Assembly: GCF_005153485.1 (NCBI RefSeq)
Contig: NZ_CP039740.1
Coordinates: forward strand, 3,103,001 to 3,167,000
Origin: Pseudolabrys sp. FHR47
GTDB lineage: Bacteria > Pseudomonadota > Alphaproteobacteria > Rhizobiales > Xanthobacteraceae
Direction: 5' to 3'
DNA length: 64,000 bases
The notes under the pieces are model-generated. The model was not told the origin of the DNA. It saw nothing but the letters and a program-made list of their open reading frames with translations, and did not search any database. The translations under genes and the position numbers were made by a program. Shown here piece by piece: positions 61,753 through 64,000 of the stretch. How positions within the stretch are numbered: position 1 is the stretch's first letter; every line of letters begins with the position of its first letter.

Positions 61753-62847
61753 ATGCAGGTATTGGTGATCGGAGCCGGCGTCGTCGGTTTGGCCGTGGCG
61801 CGGGCCGCGGCGCGCAAGGGCCACGAGGTCGTCGTCGCCGAGGCGGAGAACGCCATCGGCACTGGCGTATCATCGCGCAATTCCGAGGTCATCCACGCCG
61901 GCATGTACTACCCGACCGGGTCGCTGCGGGCGAAGCACTGCGTCGCAGGCCGGCGCATGCTGTACGAATTCTGCGCCTCGCACAGCGTGCCGCACAGGAA
62001 ATGCGGCAAGCTGATCGTCGCTACCAATGACGACGAGACCAAAAAGGTCGAACAGATCGCGGCGCAGGGCCAGATCAACGACGTCGAAGGCCTGACCATG
62101 CTGACGGCTGCCGAAGCCAAGGAGCTTGAGCCGGCGCTGGCCTGCACCTCAGCGCTGCTCTCGCCGGAAACCGGCATCGTCAGCGCGCATGACTACATGC
62201 TGGCGCTGCGTGGCGATCTCGAAAACGCCGGCGGCGTCATCGCCTTCAATACGCCAGTCATCGGCGCGGCGCGCAAGGATGGTCAGTGGCTGGTTTCGTT
62301 CGGCGGCAGCGAAGCCGCCGAGATGGCGTTCGACGCGGTGATCAATTGCGGCGGCCTGTCGGCGCAGAAGATCGCCCGCGCGATGCCCGACTATCCCGCC
62401 GCCCGCGTACCAAAGCGCGTGCTCGCCAAGGGCAACTATTTCACTTATGCTGGAAAGCCCGCCTTCACGCGGCTGATCTACCCCACGCCGGTGACCGGCG
62501 GCCTCGGTGTACATGTCACGCTCGATCTCGCCGGCCGCATGCGCTTCGGCCCCGACGTCGAGTGGATCGAGGACGAATTCTACCCCGTCGATCCGAAACG
62601 GGCCGACGCTTTCTATGAGCGCATTCGCACCTACTGGCCGGCGCTGAAGGATGGCGCGCTGGCGCCGGATTATTCCGGCATCCGGCCGAAACTGACGGGT
62701 CCGGGCGAACCGGCCGCCGACTTTCTCATCGATACGCCGGCCGACCACGGCCTGCCCGGGCTAGTGCAGATGTTCGGCATTGAATCGCCGGGGCTCACCA
62801 GTTCGCTGTCGCTGGCAGCCTTCGTCGCCGGCGCGATCGAGGATTAG
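61753..62847 (+). CDS. FAD-dependent oxidoreductase (DAO/L-2-hydroxyglutarate oxidase-like)
   Basis: A 364-residue flavoprotein. ATG at 61753 (MQVLVIGAGVVGLAVARAAARKGHEV) puts the Rossmann dinucleotide motif at the N-terminus; a GTG at 61735 would add six residues. It has SSRNSEVIHAGMYYPTGSLRAKHCVAGRRMLYEFC, VINCGGLSAQKIA, and GIESPGLTSSLSLAAFVA near the end, matching L-2-hydroxyglutarate dehydrogenase-like proteins. It probably oxidises a hydroxy acid intermediate with FAD. A 101-bp gap separates it from the fusion gene, so it could belong to the same transcript. Confidence 0.9.
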   Translation: MQVLVIGAGVVGLAVARAAARKGHEVVVAEAENAIGTGVSSRNSEVIHAGMYYPTGSLRAKHCVAGRRMLYEFCASHSVPHRKCGKLIVATNDDETKKVEQIAAQGQINDVEGLTMLTAAEAKELEPALACTSALLSPETGIVSAHDYMLALRGDLENAGGVIAFNTPVIGAARKDGQWLVSFGGSEAAEMAFDAVINCGGLSAQKIARAMPDYPAARVPKRVLAKGNYFTYAGKPAFTRLIYPTPVTGGLGVHVTLDLAGRMRFGPDVEWIEDEFYPVDPKRADAFYERIRTYWPALKDGALAPDYSGIRPKLTGPGEPAADFLIDTPADHGLPGLVQMFGIESPGLTSSLSLAAFVAGAIED

Positions 62848-62900
62848 TTGTGCGAACCACCATCAGGCGCGAGGCGGCGGTGATATTTCGAACGCCGCGA

Positions 62901-63362
62901 TCAGCGGCGCGCCGCCAACTTGCCGAGGGCGTTCTCGGCCTGGTCGATTTCGACAACGGACATCAATTCATCGACCCAGCTTTCGTGCTGGGTCGCGACG
63001 CTGCGGAACTGGTCTAGACCTGCCGGCGTCAGGCGGACGATGAAGCGCCGCCGGTCGCCGGCGAAGGCCTCCCGCGCCACATATTTCCGGGCCATCAGGC
63101 GATCGATGATGCCGGTGACGTTGCCGTTGGATACCATGAGGGCTTCCGACAGCGAGCTCATCGTCATGCCTTCCGGATTGCGCTCCAGCGCCGCCATGAC
63201 ATCGAATTGCGGCATGGTCATATCGAAGCGGTCGCGAAGCCGCTTGCGCAGCTCGGCTTCGATCACCTGACGCGCGCGAAGCAGGCGAATCCACAGCCGC
63301 AACCGCTGTTTGCGGACCGGGCGCGCCGCGCCCGGATTCGCGGCTTTTGTCTCGCCAGCCAC
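62901..63362 (-). CDS. MarR-family transcriptional regulator
   Basis: A 153-residue regulator beginning with GTG (GGGAGAGATATTCC upstream). The winged helix is RDRFDMTMPQFDVMAALERNPEGMTMSSLSEALMVSNGNVTGIIDRLMARKYVAREAF followed by wing residues DRRRFIVRLTP. It faces the indolepyruvate oxidoreductase gene and is the likely regulator of that promoter, probably sensing an aromatic acid. MarR proteins of this type often control aryl-CoA degradation genes. Confidence 0.94.
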   Translation of the reverse strand: MAGETKAANPGAARPVRKQRLRLWIRLLRARQVIEAELRKRLRDRFDMTMPQFDVMAALERNPEGMTMSSLSEALMVSNGNVTGIIDRLMARKYVAREAFAGDRRRFIVRLTPAGLDQFRSVATQHESWVDELMSVVEIDQAENALGKLAARR

Positions 63363-63389
63363 GGAATATCTCTCCCGACAGGAACCTTG

Positions 63390-63427
63390 TTGACCTATAG
63401 CATACGAAATGTTTTAAGATTGAAACA
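63390..63427 (+). promoter_or_regulatory. Putative promoter with MarR-type operator
   Basis: TTGACC (63390-63395) and TTTAAG (63413-63418) are separated by 17 bp, a sigma-70-like pair reading toward the oxidoreductase gene. The inverted repeat TGTTT (63410-63414) / AAACA (63423-63427) with an 8-bp spacer overlaps the -10 element, a natural site for repression by the divergent MarR protein. The match of the -10 to consensus is imperfect. Confidence 0.45.
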
Positions 63428-63526
63428 ATTCCAGGGCCTCAAAGGCCGTGGAAAACGCCGCGAGGCCGGCCCCGCCGCCACCGCTTGAACAGGCTGGCAC
63501 GCCGCCTTCGGGCCTGGGACCTGAGA

Positions 63527-64000
63527 ATGGCCGAGCGTTCGTTTGCCAAGGAAGTTCGGGACCTCGAACTCGGCGAAGGCCAGGAGTTCCGGGGCGAAGG
63601 CATCCTCGCGCTGACCAAGGCCCTGCTCCAGTCCGGCGTCGCCTATGTTGGCGGCTACCAGGGCTCGCCGATCTCCCATCTGATGGACGTGCTCTCCGAC
63701 GCGCAGGACCTGCTCGCCAAGCTCGGCGTCCAGTTCTCGGCTTCTGCTTCGGAAGCAGCGGCAGCAGCGTCACTTTCGGCTTCGATGATGTACCCGATCC
63801 GCGGCGCGGTGACCTTCAAGTCGACGGTCGGCACCAATGTCGCCTCGGACGCGCTGGCCAACCTCGCCTCCTCCGGCGTCGTCGGCGGCGCGCTGGTCAT
63901 CGTCGGCGAGGATTACGGCGAAGGCTCCTCCATCATGCAGGAGCGCTCGCACGCCTTTGCGATGAAGTCGCAGATCTGGCTGCTCGATCCGCGGCCCGAC
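63527..64000 (+). CDS. Indolepyruvate/2-oxoacid:ferredoxin oxidoreductase (3' end cut by window)
   Basis: 158 residues are visible from ATG 63527 (MAERSFAKEVRDLELGEGQEFRGEGILALTKALL); the frame runs off the right edge. AYVGGYQGSPISHLMDVLSD and STVGTNVASDALANLASSGVVGGALVIVGEDYGEGSSIMQERSHAFAMKS match the N-terminal pyrimidine-binding domain of IorA/fused indolepyruvate ferredoxin oxidoreductases. Such enzymes oxidise aryl pyruvates to aryl-CoA with ferredoxin. It is divergent from a MarR regulator. A weak ribosome-binding site precedes the start. Confidence 0.9.
   Translation, partial: MAERSFAKEVRDLELGEGQEFRGEGILALTKALLQSGVAYVGGYQGSPISHLMDVLSDAQDLLAKLGVQFSASASEAAAAASLSASMMYPIRGAVTFKSTVGTNVASDALANLASSGVVGGALVIVGEDYGEGSSIMQERSHAFAMKSQIWLLDPRPD

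Noticed and set aside
1..64000. CRISPR arrays, tRNA or rRNA genes, insertion sequences, prophage or integrase genes
   Set aside because: None seen: no regularly spaced direct repeats outside the flotillin coding repeats, no transposase or recombinase motifs, no tRNA-like cloverleaf that I could support.

Overview
GC-rich DNA in a dense mosaic of catabolic and transport operons. It looks like an alphaproteobacterial chromosome, most likely Hyphomicrobiales (Bradyrhizobium/Xanthobacteraceae-like). This is inferred from the abundance of Bug/TctC, Liv/Urt and Dpp-type solute receptors, a CoxMSL/CoxDE-type molybdenum hydroxylase cluster, a YqiK-type flotillin and codon use. I see no rRNA, tRNA, CRISPR array, IS element, integrase or phage gene. 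Both edges cut genes: a Bug-family receptor on the left and an indolepyruvate:ferredoxin oxidoreductase on the right.

Region 1 (about 1.3-27.6 kb) is built around FMNH2-dependent (luciferase-like, LLM) monooxygenases. A minus-strand operon (7321 down to 1361) runs monooxygenase, polar amino-acid ABC importer (receptor, two permeases, ATPase), monooxygenase. Divergent from it is a Dpp-type ABC importer with a fused double ATPase, followed by a MATE and an EamA exporter. Beyond a LysR regulator on the other strand come a family-5 solute receptor, three more NtaA-type monooxygenases (two near-identical), a flavin reductase, RibB, a sixth LLM enzyme, a second flavin reductase, a RibA with a decayed RibB domain, and an MFS exporter. 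The region thus encodes uptake, oxygenation, reductant supply, cofactor supply and efflux. The substrate is unknown; the NtaA/SnaA/DszA/CmoJ family suggests C-N or C-S bond cleavage in small amino-acid- or peptide-like molecules.

Region 2 (about 27.8-39.0 kb) is an fmd/urt-type amide operon on the minus strand: receptor, two permeases, two ATPases, formamidase/acetamidase FmdA and zinc-ribbon FmdB. Divergent from it is a hybrid histidine kinase whose N-terminal half is an NCS1 transporter, overlapping a LuxR-type response regulator. Palindromic and direct repeats lie in the shared promoter region.

Region 3 (about 39.9-64 kb) is a long plus-strand array: Liv receptor, iron-ADH-like enzyme, AraC regulator, Liv permeases and ATPase, a LivF ATPase fused to a Tm-1-like (UPF0261) domain, its TIM-barrel partner, an expanded YqiK flotillin, two CoxG-like START proteins, a molybdenum hydroxylase with its large subunit split into two genes, CoxD/CoxE-like maturation proteins, a metallo-beta-lactamase-fold lactonase, an SMP-30/isochorismatase fusion and a FAD oxidoreductase. 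A MarR gene (minus) and the indolepyruvate oxidoreductase follow. I read this as one catabolic system for an unidentified, probably N-heterocyclic or lactone/amide-forming compound, and as the best candidate here for an undescribed system. Strong stem-loops directly follow several solute-receptor genes across the window.
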